The notes: generated from the letters alone by a model not told the origin. Positions 33,945 to 45,891 are shown, numbered from the stretch's first letter. The stretch is 64,000 nucleotides of DNA from Calliphora vicina (GCF_958450345.1 NC_088781.1:23899857-23963856), one strand, 5' to 3'. Numbers and translations are program-made.

Positions 33945-35575
33945 CAGTGCCGAACTTAAGTATTGGCACAGGATGCTCATTGTACTTTAAGGTCGATTTA
34001 AAGGCCATATTGTTGACATTTTTAATAAAAAAATATATTTATCAGATAGATTGATGAATTTCCTACAAAATACCACCAACTTTATTTCAACAATTTTGCA
34101 ATATTATTTACTAATAATAAAAAGACGAAAAATTCTACAATTCCTTCGAACAAAACTATTGGCACACTTAACCAGATTCTTCAAATTTTATCAATCTATC
34201 CAGTTTTTGTTCATAGAAAATGCCATTTTATCTTGTTTTATTTAACAGTTTTCGTTTCTAAAACTGTTAATGTCAATTTGTAAAAAATTTGCTCAATTAT
34301 TATCAATTTTGCTGAAAATAGCTAACAAAAACAGGAAACAACAGAATCTGAGCGCAAAATCATTTTTCACTTGCACAATCAAGGAAAATCATATGCTGAG
34401 ATTGTAGAGATTATGGAAAGAAGCCGTTTTACAATTTGGAGTATCGTGCAACGTTTTAAGGCAACATCAACACTTGAAAGTGCTAAACATACAGGTCGTC
34501 CTAGACTCTTAAGTGAGCGTAAATACAGCCATATAATCAAAAAGGTCAAGTTATGTCCAAAAATATCTTCAACACAGGTTGCTGCAGAGATTAAGGAAGA
34601 GTTTGGGAAAGAAGTTCACGCAGCAATAGCCAGAAGAGTGCTCCAGAAGACAAACTATAGTTGTCGTATTGCTAGGCGTAAACCATTTATTACATCTGTG
34701 AACCAAAAGAAGCGTTTAGAATATGCCGTTTAGGAATTTACGTAAGCCACATGATTTTTAGCACCAAGTGCTATTCTCTGATGCAAACAAATTTAATATT
34801 TTTCGCTCTGATGGCCGTCAAACGGTATAGAAAAAAACCAATAAAGAGCTGGAAAAACAAAATATTGCTTCAATAGTAAAACATGGTGCTGGAGAGGTAA
34901 TTGTGTGGGGTTGTATGTCCGCTTCAGGGGTTGGAGAGCTGGTGTTCATTGACGAAATAATGGACAAAGTGAAATATACGGATACACTTCAGGAAAAGAG
35001 CAGAAAAGTTAAATTTACCATTTTCTTTCACTTTTCAACATGACAATGATCCCAAACATTCGGCCTATACTGGACGTATGTGGCTTTCATGCAATATTTC
35101 GCATGTCCTACCATACCCTCCACAATCTCCGGATCTCAACCCAATAGAGCATCTGTGGGAAGAGCTAGATAAGCGAGTGAAAAAGGCATTAGTTGAAGAA
35201 TGGCAAAGTATTGGGTCAGATATCACAAACAAGTTGGTGGATTCATGCCTAAGCTACTCGAGGCAGTTATAAAGCAAAAATCACTTGCAACTATATATTA
35301 AATTTTGCAATATTGCTTCCTAAATGAAATGTTTTTTTAGCTTTTAATGAAGTGTGCCAATAATTTTGTTCATTGAAATTAAGTATTTTTATGTAGTTTT
35401 GTTATTAATAAATAGTGGTATTAAATTGTTGAAATTAAGTTGTTTGTATTTTATAGGAAATTCATCAGTCTATCTGGTAAATATAATTTTTTTATTAAAT
35501 ATCTCTACAATACGGCCTTTAAATAGTCCTTAATGTACAATGAGCATCCTGTGCCAATACTTAAGTTCGGCACTG
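33945..35575 (+). mobile_element. Tc1-family element, complete ends
   Basis: A 1631-bp element with TA on both sides (33943-33944, 35576-35577) and terminal repeats CAGTGCCGAACTTAAGTATT then GGCACAGGATGCTCATTGTA, matching in inverted form at the right end. The repeat continues into inner shared phrases (GATTGATGAATTTCCTA / TAGGAAATTCATCAGTC), so the terminal repeats exceed 100 bp. It contains the transposase pseudogene at 34326-35272. Confidence 0.85.
34326..35272 (+). pseudogene. Tc1-like DD34E transposase pseudogene
   Basis: Cut-and-paste transposase of the Tc1 family, about 300 codons. The N-terminal helix-turn-helix reads SERKIIFHLHNQGKSYAEIV, ERSRFTIWSIVQRFK and HTGRPRLLSERKYSHIIKK (the GRPR hook), then ISSTQVAAEI. 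The catalytic triad is visible: VLFSDANKFNIF (first D), QHDNDPKHSAY (second D) and SPDLNPIEHLWEEL (E), with 34 residues between the last two, giving DD34E. WGCMSASGVGEL lies between. It is disrupted by TAG at 34731-34733, another stop near 34828 and frameshifts around 35000-35040. The expected initiator ATG is mutated; the frame is open from 34326. The C-terminus ends SCLSYSRQL at 35272. Confidence 0.85.
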
Positions 35576-35898
35576 TACATATATCCCACCCGCATCCCTC
35601 TAAGAGACCAAAAAGGTCTTCAAGGAAAAAACCCAAACTTTCATTTAAGCAAAAAAAAAGATAGATTTTGCAAAAAGAAGTCAAAACTGTATGTCTTGAG
35701 TTACAAAATATTTATTTTGATAGATATCCCACTCGCATCCCACTAAGCGATTAAAAACGTATTCAAGGAAAAGATCTCAGCTTTATTTTGAGCAAAAAAA
35801 ATAAAAAGGGCTCAATTTAAAAAAAAAATGTCATCAAAGGTTTTAATTTTCCAAAAAAAAAAATTGTCAAAAAATGTATGTCTTGAGTTACTAAATAC

Positions 35899-37336
35899 TA
35901 GGGTAATCCAATTATTCGTTCTTTCTCTTGTTCGAATAAAACGAATAATTCGAATAAGAGATTTTAACTTGTTCGAATAATTCGATCACACGTTTAAAAT
36001 TAATCGAATAATTTAAATTTTTTTAAAAAAGTAAAGAATAAAGTTCTGATTTCAGTTTTTTTATATTTTATTGTTAAATAAAAACAAAAAATAACGTTAA
36101 AGTTAACAATTCAGATAATGTTAAAAAACATTCGAAAATAAAGTCCAACATTAAATTTTCATCAGAAATATTCTGATCAGATTAACTCCCGAACAATCTA
36201 CAAAACAATTGACTAGCAAACCCTTTCCGTTTTGGAGCTATGCTTTAAAAAATTTGAGCTAGTTGGACATGATCCTGAGTTCAAATACAATATAAACGTA
36301 TTACGAACTTTTTTATGTCGTTCATTAATTCGGGTTTTAAATTGAGTAACTAATTCTTTAGTAAATTAATTATTCACTATTTCTAAATTATTTAAAACAA
36401 ATTGTATTATACATCAAGCTCTATCAACGTTGCCGAATCTTTGCTTAATAAAGTGGTCTTGGGAATTACATAATAAAGGAAATCTGTGCAAATTTTGATA
36501 TCATTGTCAGTAAACGTGGCTAATTTGAAGTCAGACAGTGCAAGATTGACGCATTTATAAATACGCAAAAAGTTTATTACCATGTTAGAGAAAGATGTTC
36601 AACGTTGTTCAAAATCATAGAGACGAACTCTATGCTTTTCTTGCAACAAAACGTTAGTTTGCAATATTTTTGTTTATCATTCGATTTATTAAATATTTTG
36701 CAACACTTACGTACGCGGTTAATAACATCACTTATATACATATATTTTAAGATCGTGGCCTTCATCTATTTCAATGTAATCATTATAAATGTCATCCTCA
36801 ATATCACTTTCGACGACCGTTTCAAAATCGCATTCTCCTTCACATTCAACTCCACTTTAAACTAAGTTAATATTTTTATTATTCATTGCGATTCTTCTAA
36901 TATTTCGCCAGCCAAATAACAAATATTTTATTCCGTACCTTTTATTTTCATTGGTTCAAGTCCTAAGATACAAATGTTGAAAGATTTGTTTTTAGAATTG
37001 TAACTTCTTGCAGAAATATTTATATATTTATAGAAGGAGCTATCGGAACACTCATCTACAGTGATCGGAAATCCCTTTGTCTTTAGTTATTTGTCGAATT
37101 TCAGAAACAATGCAATTTTTGTGAGTCATTATTACTTATTTAAATTTGAAATTATGAAAATTTTTAAGCAATTTGTGTAAGCAAGTTGTGTGTATATGAA
37201 CATTTATTCGATTATTCTACATAAAATTGTTCGAATTATTCGTTATTCGAAAATGGCCATTTTTAAATTGTTCGAATAATTATTCGTAAGAAATTATTCG
37301 ATTAATCGAACGATCATTAGTCGAATGAATACCCTA
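35899..37336 (-). mobile_element. hAT-family element copy 3 (both ends, exact duplication)
   Basis: A 1438-bp element with termini TAGGGTAATCC...AATACCCTA and a perfect 8-bp target duplication CTAAATAC (35891-35898 and 37337-37344). TTCGAATAAT repeats crowd both ends. Minus-strand coding traces match copy 2: YINIS-like near 37010, DIEDDIYND near 36790, VINRVRKCCKIFNKSNDKQK at about 36670-36725, NHALSDFKLATF-like near 36510-36550, and downstream distal parts. Frameshifts and stops throughout. The duplication CTAAATAC fits the hAT target preference nTnnnnAn. Confidence 0.85.
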
Positions 37337-37436
37337 CTAAATACTTATTTTGATAGATATCCAACTCGTATCCCACTAAGGGACCAAATAGGTCTTCAAG
37401 CAAAATATCTAAGCTTTTTTTCAGCAAAAAAAATAA

Positions 37437-37830
37437 ACGAGTAAGAGAGCTATATTCGGCTGTGCCGAATCTTATATACCCTTCACCAAATTATACTTCA
37501 AAATAGAAATTTTAAATATTTTTAGGTAAACAAAATTTATTTTTTTCCAAAGTTGTTTTTTTCATTATTCGAAAAAAAATTCGAATTGTTTTTTAAAATT
37601 TTTTAAATTTTAATATATTTTTTTTAATATAAAAAAATTAAATTTTTTAAATTTAAAAAAAAAAAAATTTCACAAAAAATGAAAAAAAATAACTGGAAAA
37701 AAATGTATTTTGTTTACCTAAAAATAAATATCAAACTTACTATGGTCTCATATACTACTTCGTTGCAAAGGTCTTTAAAATATCTATCATTATATATCCA
37801 TATTGTCTATATTAATGACCGATATAAGTA
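37437..37830 (+). mobile_element. DINE-A element, 3' truncated
   Basis: GAGTAAGAGAGCTATATTCG, the hairpin GGCTGTGCC, TATACCCTTCACC and the poly-T/A interior, stopping in ATTAATGACCGATATAAG just before the next DINE-A copy in the same orientation. Confidence 0.7.
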
Positions 37831-37832
37831 AA

Positions 37833-38521
37833 AACAAGTAAGAGAGCTATATTCGGCTGTGCCGAATTTTATATACCCTTCACCAAAATATACTTTAAAA
37901 TAAAAATTTTAAATATTTTTAGGTAAACAAAATTTAATTTTTTTTCCAGTTGTTTTTTCGAAATTATTTTTTAATTTTTTTTTAAATTTTAAAATTTTTT
38001 TTTTAAATTTAATAATTTTTTTTGTTAATTTTAAAAAATTTTTTTTTTTAGTTTTTAATTTTTTTTTTTTCGGGTTAAAAAATATTTTTTTCGATTTTGA
38101 CCCATTGTAGGTCCAACTTACGTTATATACATACGTCGTTGCACAGGTCTTTGAAATATCTATCATTAGATATCCATATTGTCTATATTAATGATTTAGT
38201 AATCCAGATATGGGTCAAAAATAGGTAAAAAATCGAGGTTGTCCTGGTTTTTTCCTTATATCTCAGCCATTTGTGGACCGATTTTCTCGATTTTAAATAG
38301 CAACCGAGATATTGATGTATCATTCGTGTATGTAAGTTATTTGGGGGCTTCAGAAAGTTGATTTCAACACACAGACGGACAGACGGACATGGCTATATCG
38401 ACTCCGCTATCTATAACGATTCAGAATATATATACTTTGTGGGGTCGCAAATGAAAAATATAGAAATTACAAACGGAATGACAAACTTATATATACCCTT
38501 GCCACTCATGGTGAAGGGTAT
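37833..38521 (+). mobile_element. DINE-A element, complete
   Basis: One of the two most complete DINE-A copies: start AACAAGTAAGAGAGCTATAT, hairpin, ATATCTCAGCCATTTGTGGA, ACAGACGGACAGACGGACAT, GACTCCGCTATCTATAACG, TATACTTTGTGGGGTCGC, and the end CTCATGGTGAAGGGTATAAA. It directly follows one copy and is followed by another. Confidence 0.8.
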
Positions 38522-38822
38522 AAATAGGTCAAAAATTGAGGTTGTCCTGGTTCTTTCCTTATATCTCAGCCATTGTGGACCAAATTTCTCGATTTTAAAT
38601 AGCAACCGCGCCGGAAAAATTCCGGAGATATTGATGTATGAATCGTGTATGTAAGTTATTTGGGGGCTCCGGAAAGTTGATTTCAACAGACAGACAGACT
38701 GACGGACATCTATAAGGATCCGGAATATATATAATTTATAGGATTGGAAAATTATATTGTGGAAATTACAAACGGAATGACAAACTTATATATACCTTTC
38801 TCACATAGGTGAAAGGTATAAA
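38522..38822 (+). mobile_element. DINE-A 3' half, tandem to the previous copy
   Basis: Resumes at AGGTCAAAAATTGAGG and repeats the second half of the element to CTCACATAGGTGAAAGGTAT, giving a head-to-tail tandem arrangement. Confidence 0.7.
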
Positions 38823-39133
38823 AAGGGTCCATTTTGAAAAAAGTCAAAAATGTTTTTGATTTCGGAAAAAATTTTCAACAATTTTTTATTTTTTTTTTTC
38901 GAAAAATTTAAGAAATAGCTGTCTAAACTATTTGGGACACAGTTTGCTAAGAACAATAGGTAATAAGTTAAATGGATGAGAAGAAACACCAGTTTGACCA
39001 ACTGAGTTCTTGACCGATTTTGTTGAAAATTTATGTATGAATTACTATCCAATAGGACTAACCTTGGTGCAAATTTCAACCCGATCGGAATACATCGATT
39101 TCAAAAGTTGGTGCACTTGACATGAAATCCCCC

Positions 39134-41480
39134 ATATATAAAATGTAAAATTCATATGTGTATGAATGTAAATATTTTTCCATATTTTTCCAAAATAATA
39201 GGAAAAATTTAACTGTGCGTGGTTAAAAATGGGTATAAGTAGATCTTCATATTCCCTTTTTAAAATGTTCATTTCAAAGAACATCAAACATTTTGAAAAA
39301 TCATTGAAACTACATTCAATTGGCTTCTATTTGTTATAAATTTGGAAATTTAAAAAATCAGTGCATGTGCACCGATCACCACAAAATTACTTGCCAAATT
39401 CGTTTTCGCTTAGTTCTTGTGGGAGGCATCCAAATCCAGTGCTTAAGCACATAATTTGTGGAGATATTACAAACTAGTTCGTCGATTCGTATACAACTGC
39501 GAAATGACGTTCCTGTCAAATTCCAATAAAAATTCTCTAAAATATTTGATTTTCCTCATATGATCGGGAGGAAACAAAATAAGAAAAATAAGTAATATTT
39601 TCGTCAAGTTCCCATTATTTTTCAGCATATTTTGTAAGTAAAGTTTTTGCTGGATTCAGTTACAAGCCGCTTATGAAACTTATTATAATCCCCGGAACTA
39701 TTAGCAGATATATAAGAAAACAATACAAGTAAATACTTTTAACACTCTACATACACATAAATACTTACTTACATACACAGTGACGCGAAAAATGTTGGTG
39801 CAGTTGAGAAGAAGAACAACAACACATTCATACAGCTGCTCTCATACATACAAATATAAACGCACCCATGTGAGTTTATGAAAAATATGAAAAATGTAAA
39901 TTTTTTTTCAATTTTCATAAAAGCATCGTCATAACAATAACAACAACAACAGACAAGACTTACACAAAAACCTACAGCGAAAACAAAAACAACAACTAAG
40001 ATGTAATATTTTAAACATTAAAGAAAGAACAAAAAAAAAACATCATATTTGTTACGAGTAATAACAAAATTGATGGAAATAAATGTGCAACCAAGAAAAT
40101 ACAATATTTACGAGGTTCTTATTGAATTGAGGGCGGGGTAGGGGGCATGAACGGTTATTTCATGATTGTATGAATATGAAATTATTTTTTAATAAAAATT
40201 TTTCAGAGTAATGCTTAGAGGATAGAATAATTTCGTCTATTTTTGGCATACATAAGTAATAAAAAGGAAATATTAACAAAAAAAATTCTAAATTCTATAA
40301 ATATTATTAGACAATACAAAAATATCAGCCAACTGGTCTTTCTACTAAAGATCTGGTTATAATTGTAAAGTTAAATAATGAAGATTTGCTAGTGTATTTC
40401 CAATATTCTTAAGCATATCGAAGAACTATATTCAAAATCCTCTAACTTAGAAAACACAAGTTTTCAGGAGAACAAAAAAACTGTTTTTTTTTGGCTTACT
40501 TTTGAGCAGAGTACGGAAATAAACTAATCGAAACGTTTGCTATCGTTTTGTTTGTGAGTAAAACAAAAACCAAACACATACAATGAGAATGATTGTACTA
40601 TTGTGTTTTGTATTGTTTTTGCTCATGAGCGCAAACTGTACATTAATATAAACGTACGCAACTGGAAAAGAAAAGAGTAAGAACAATATTGAAACATTCT
40701 GATAAAAAACGTTTAACAAACGTTTGGTAATTGATTTACTCATTATAATAGAAAACACATTACAAAAAAAAAACAAAACGAATAAAAAATACGTTTCTCT
40801 ATATGTTTTGTACTCAAATGTACGATTGTAACGGTAAATTAAATAATGCAGATGATTGAAAAGCTAATCGTTTCGTTTTCTCTCTTTGTCACTTGAAAAG
40901 TTTTTGTTTTGTTTTTGCTCATGTACAATACAATATAAAAATTTTGATTTCTTTTGTACATTATGCAAACGTTTGCGAAATGTTTTGTTTGTTTTCATAC
41001 TCTGCTTTTGAGGAATACTGAATTCGTTTCTATACAATATATGTATTTTTAAAGCCGATAATACATTCAACATTTAATTTATTTTTCAAATGTTGCATTA
41101 TTGAGATTTTTTTTCTAAAAAAAAAATATTAATTTTATATACACTCCACGTGGAACACAATCAAAATATTTTAGACACAATTCTGCCATTTCTAGCTGAC
41201 TGATAGTGTTTATAAAAAACCGACTTTTTAAAAACCGGTTTGTCGGTTAACCGAAAATTGGCCTTTTTCAGGGACAGAATCAAAATATTTTAGACACAAA
41301 TCTGGGAAAAATATTTTTTATACCGGATTTTTTTTAACCAAAAAAAATTTTTTATCATAAAATTGTTTTCACTAATAAATTTAAAAAAATTAAAAAAGAA
41401 ATTTTGCCATAAATCAAAAAAATTAAATAAAAATTAAAAATACTATATGTTTTTTGTTGATTTTTAAAAAATTTTGTTGG
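39134..41480. other. no gene seen
   Basis: No coding family recognised. AAACGTTTG and related CAAACGTTTGC motifs recur at 40530-40735 and 40970-40985 among TGTTTTGTTT-rich sequence. At 41215-41255 there is an AACCGGTTTGTCGGTTAACC block. Confidence 0.4.
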
Positions 41481-42425
41481 CATTAATTTTACACTAAATA
41501 TATGGGGGCTTTGGAAAATAAATTTTAACAGATCAATATCTAGTTTGTGGGTGTGAGACATTTATAATCATCAATAATATATATAATTTATGGGCCGAAA
41601 ATGAAAATTGGTGAAGTGGTCGGAAGTGGGCCTTATATGGGAGCTGTGACCAATTATGGACCGATCACCATAAAATTAGGTCATGTGATTTATGTCTATA
41701 TGAAAGTTATTTATGTTGAATTTTGTGTATATACCAACATTTTTAAGTGATTTAAGAACGTTAAAGTGATTTTCGGAAGCGGGCTATATGGGAGCTATGA
41801 CTAATTGTGGACCGATCGTAACAAAATTTGGTGACATGAATTTTGTATATATAAAACTTATTTGGAGCGAATTTTGTGTAGATACATGTATAAATTAAAC
41901 ATTTATGACCGACAAAGTCCAATTTCGAGACGACATTTGTATGGGGGCTAGGTGAAATAATGCACCGATTTTAGCCTATTTCAATAGGCTTCGTCCTTGG
42001 GCCAAAAAACTTATATCTACCAAATTTTATCGAAATATCTTCAAAATTGCGACCTGTACTCTGCGCACAAGGTTTACATGGACAGACAGCCAACCAGCCA
42101 GCCAGACGGACGGACATGGTTTAATCGACTCAGAAAGTGATTCTAAGTCGATCGGTATACTTTAAGGTGGGTGTTAGACCAATATTTTTGGACGTTACAA
42201 ACATCTGCACAAACGCATTATACCCTCCCCACTATGGTGGTGTAGGGTATAAATATATGTAGATCTCTTACTTGTTTTTTGTTGATTTTTAAAGATCAAT
42301 ATCTAGTTTGTGGGTGTGAGACATTGCTAAAACGACTCCGCTATTTATAATCATCAATAATTTATGGACCGATAATGAACATTGGTGAAATTACTAACGT
42401 AATGACAAACATAAATAAATGATGA
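41481..42425 (+). mobile_element. DINE-B element inside a duplicated flank
   Basis: The DINE-B body runs from GTCGGAAGTGGGCC (about 41621) through GGAGCTGTGACCAATTATGG, CCAACATTTTTAAGTGA and ACAGACAGCC...GACGGACATGG to TATGGTGGTGTAGGGTATA (42252). The flank TCAATATCTAGTTTGTGGGT then GTGAGACAT occurs both before (41504-41562) and after (42294-42325) it. The surrounding repeat was therefore duplicated or the element sits within a tandem copy. Confidence 0.6.
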
Positions 42426-43389
42426 GTATAATAAATACAAAAAAAATATAAAAATATTTCTATAAATCTAAATTTTAACTCTCTAACCCGCAAACTTTAA
42501 AAAGCTAAAAAAAAAGTTGTCGAATAATTTTTTTTAGGGTAATAATGACCCAATAAACTCTGAACAGCCATCAGAAACTAATTTGCAAATTAAGTTTAGG
42601 AACCAGGTGCAAAAAGGTGAAGAATGTTTGAGGGTATTGTTGCCGGTTTAGGTGTAAAAGACAATAATATTAAAAAAATAATACAAAATATTTCGAATAG
42701 ATCTGGCGACTAAAAGTTGGTAAAACTATGATTTAATGACATCACAACAGCTGACAGAACAAAAACTAAAAGTCAGAATGCATTTCGGCCTTCGAGGGAA
42801 ATGTTAACAAATCTGTAACTAAAGTTAAAGTAACATTTAAAAAAAAATTATTATTACTTTTTGAGATAAATGGTGTTTTGTAATGCATGTAATTTTTTTT
42901 TTGTAATTATTTGTTTAACTTATATGTTGCATTTAATATAAAATTAATTTAATTTATTTCGCTTTTGCATTTAAATTTAAAGGCAGCTTCAACACCTATT
43001 TCTCTCTTTCGACATTTTCTTCAACTTGAGGTTTTCATTTATGTAATATTTATTTTATAGAATCACTTCATATGAAATTTGTGGCAAAAAGTAAATACAA
43101 TATACAAACATTTTATATGAAAAGTTTATAATAATTTTTTTTCTTTTCTTTTGATTTTATTTATGCATAAAAATCAAACTTTTTAAATTAAATATGTGTG
43201 TAAGTTAGGCAAAAATAATAATAATAAAAATATAAAATCAAATACACTTACATAAATACAAATACCTATATGTACGAGCACATATGGAGATAGAGAAACC
43301 TCAAGATGTATGAAGGTAGGAGAGAAGAAATATATAAAAAAAAAAACAATAAATAAATACTACAAGTAAATAACAAATACACACACTAT
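42426..43389. other. no gene seen
   Basis: AT-rich DNA with poly-A/T tracts and an ATA/ATAA simple repeat near 43218-43230. Confidence 0.4.
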
Positions 43390-43391
43390 TA

Positions 43392-44086
43392 GAGTGGTTC
43401 GTATATAGTTTGTATAAGCAAAATGTTAACATACCCAAAATTATTTAAAGACTGTTGCCAGTATTATCCTGGCAGTTTGAGAAGTGCCGATTGGAAACCG
43501 ATTCGCTGTCGCTGCTAAAGTGGTAGTTAAATCGTTATCACTTGAACTACATTTCGCCAGCATATTCAGTAATAAACAATAGTCAGATATTCGTCACAAG
43601 TTTTTGAAAATAAATTTGAGAAAAAATAAAATCCTGCAAAATATATCACTTCGAAAGCCACATGTAATGCTGAATGTGGCCTTGCCTGATGCAGGAAATG
43701 CTATAATTGAGAGTAGACTCACATGCAATTCTTAATAAAAAAAATAGAGAACAGTCCAAATAAGATGTCTGTGGCTTAGTGGTTAAAGCATTTGACTAAA
43801 AAACGAGATGTTATGAGTTCAACTCTGCTCTCTGATAAATTTATTTTTTCTTCTTTATCTCAAATGTAGGAAAATTAGTCTTATGTTATGCAAAGTATGC
43901 AAATCGGCCACCTGCAATGACATCCCCATGTTAAATTGCCCAGTCAATAATGTTTCGATTGGTTTGAAAATTCACTAGTAGTAGTTCTCAGTGGCGGAAC
44001 TAGTTCAATGAACTGCAGGGATGTTAAACAAATTTCGATACATATTAATGCTTGACTTTGTTCGTTCATATATTAATGAGCCACTC
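43392..44086. mobile_element. possible TA-flanked MITE
   Basis: Ends GAGTGGTTCGTATATAG and the inverse of GAGTGGCTCATTAATATATG, with TA at 43390-43391 and 44087-44088. The similarity of the termini is short (about 12 of 15), so this could be coincidental. It encloses the tRNA-like stretch. Confidence 0.35.
43768..43842 (+). other. tRNA-like stretch (SINE head or pseudo-tRNA)
   Basis: TGGCTTAGTGGTTAAAGC matches an internal pol III A-box and D-arm, and GAGTTCAACTC about 40 bases on resembles a B-box and T-loop. A convincing acceptor stem and a standard anticodon stem cannot be formed, so a functional tRNA is unlikely. A tRNA-derived SINE fragment is the better guess. Confidence 0.35.
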
Positions 44087-44477
44087 TACTGATCATGTTC
44101 AGTTTTTTTTTTTTGTAAAATAAAAAAGTTGAGAGGCATAAAGCCAAAAAGAAGAAAAAAAACAGTTATAAGTTCTCTTCATTTTTAATAAATTGCATGG
44201 TTATAAATGTGTGTTTAAAAAGAGTAAAAAATTTACGCAAATACAATCACAGGAACTTGTATACACAGCAGCATACACACAGATACATATGTGTAGTATG
44301 TAAGCAATAGCAACAAACCACAACTACTACTACAACATAAACACAACAATGGGGTTTGTTGCATCACTCTTTCAAGAATATTGCATGAGCACTTGCAAAG
44401 CTATACAAATACCCAGGAACACAGGATAACACACATACTATTAAAGCAGGAGAAGCCAAAAAATTTATAAAAAAAAA
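44087..44477. other. no gene seen
   Basis: Intergenic DNA without coding similarity or identifiable repeat. Confidence 0.35.
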
Positions 44478-45211
44478 ACAAGTAAGAGAGCTATATTCGT
44501 ATGTGCCGAATCTTGCATACCCTTCACCAAATTATACTTTAAAATTAAAATTTTAAATATGGAGAACTCTCTGAGTTAGAGGAGGGTCAAAATTTGACAT
44601 TTTGGCCAAGCTGATTATTTTCTTATCCATGTAACTTGTTGTTAGGAAAATGTGTCCCAATTAGTTTAGATTGCTATTTCTTCAATCTTTCGAAAAAAAA
44701 AATATGAAAAAAAATGGTGAAAAAAATTATTTAATTTCAATGTGTAATTTGTTTATATATTAGATCAGAATTAAAAAAATTCATTTAAAATATTATCGTT
44801 AAAAAAACGCATAAAAAACGTACTTTTTAATTTCGTTTTTAACAAAATGTACTTTTTTTCTTTATTTTTAAACAAAGGTTCTTTTTCCGATATTAAAATG
44901 GTTTTATATCAAACATCCTTAACATTTAATGTGGTGACTTATGGCAGTTAGATTTATCTATTGATAAGTAAGAAACTTGTTACCATTTCCAGGTTAATGC
45001 AGTTTTTTAAGTTATTTTAAATGTGCAAAAAGTACCTTTTGTTCTGCGGCTCCTCAGATATATCATATATAGATATAAGGCCATAGTAAGTTGGACCTAC
45101 AATGGGTCAAAGTCGGAAAAAATATTTTTTAACACGATTTTTTTTTTCATCCAAAAAATTTTTTTTGTCATAAATTCTTTTTTCAAAAAAAAAATAAAAT
45201 TTGAATCAAAA
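44478..45211. mobile_element. mosaic of DINE-A pieces and unclassified-element piece
   Basis: 44478-44568 is a DINE-A start (AACAAGTAAGAGAGCTATAT, mutated hairpin, CATACCCTTCACC). At 44569 it changes abruptly to sequence matching the inside of the 33826-39133 element in reverse (GTGTCCCAATTAGTTTAGAT, GCTATTTCTTCAATCTTTCG). 45063-45211 is an inverted DINE-A interior (AAGGCCATAGTAAGTTGGAC). Confidence 0.55.
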
Positions 45212-45891
45212 AACTAGTAAGAAAGTATAATACCCACACCAAGTTAATGAGCAAAAACCTTTTTCTTTTAAAATATCAACAATTTATATTCATGAGTGAT
45301 TTTCGGAAGTGGGTCTTATATGGGAGCTATGACTAATTATGGCCCGATCACCATGAAATAGGTTGTGTGATTTATGTCTATATGAAAGTTATTTATGTCG
45401 AATTTTGTGTATATACCAACATTTTTAAGAGATTAATGCACGTTAAAGTGATTTTCGGAAGCGGGTCTATATGGGAGCTATGACTAATTATGGACCGACC
45501 ATAACAAAATTTGGTGACATGAATTTTGTATATATAAAACTTATTTGGAGCGAAATTTGTGTAGATACATATATAAATTAAACATTTATTACTAGAGGCT
45601 AGGTGAAATAATGGACCGATTTCAGCCAGTTTCAATAGGCTTGGTCCTTGGGTCGAAAAAATAATATGTACCAAATTTGATAGAAATATCTTCAAAATTG
45701 CGACATGTGCTCTGCACACAAGGTTTACATGGACAGCCAGCCAGGCAGACGGACATCGTTTAATCGGCTCAGAAAATGATTATAAGTCGATCGGTATACT
45801 TTAAGATGGGTGTTAGACCAATATTTTTGGGCGTTACAAACATCTGCACAAACGCATTATACCCTCCCCACTATGATGGTGTAGGGTATAA
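45212..45891 (+). mobile_element. DINE-B element, near complete
   Basis: Starts AACTAGTAAGAAAGTATAAT, has TGGGAGCTATGACTAATTAT twice (about 45326 and 45472), CCAACATTTTTAAGAGATTA, CAGCCAGCCAGGCAGACGGA and ends CTATGATGGTGTAGGGTATA. Open frames across it on either strand are by-products of the repeat. Confidence 0.7.

Larger units (their letters stand above)
33826..39133. mobile_element. unclassified inverted-repeat element, invaded by four others
   Basis: Terminal inverted repeats of about 75 bp: left GGGGGATTTCATGTTAAGT, CAACTTTTGAAAACGATGT and CCGATCGGGTTAAAATTTGC; right the inverse with GGGGGATTTCATGTCAAGTG. TATA flanks both. Inside are directly repeated units of the type TATCCCACTCGCATCCCACT then GGTCTTCAAG at about 35575, 35715 and 37345, plus a TTTGGGACACAG/AGCTATTTCTTAAA segment near 38895-38960. 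Nested inside are the Tc1 element, hAT copy 3 and the DINE-A run. Removing these leaves about 0.8 kb of original element. It encodes nothing I recognise. Confidence 0.55.

Noticed and set aside
40530..40985. Inverted-repeat element with CAAACGTTTG ends
   Set aside because: The shared sequence is only about 10 bases and itself palindromic; no flanking duplication.
43768..43842. Functional tRNA gene
   Set aside because: Acceptor and anticodon stems do not pair acceptably.
45393..45719. 108-residue minus-strand ORF
   Set aside because: Lies wholly within DINE-B; the equivalent frame is broken in the other copies.
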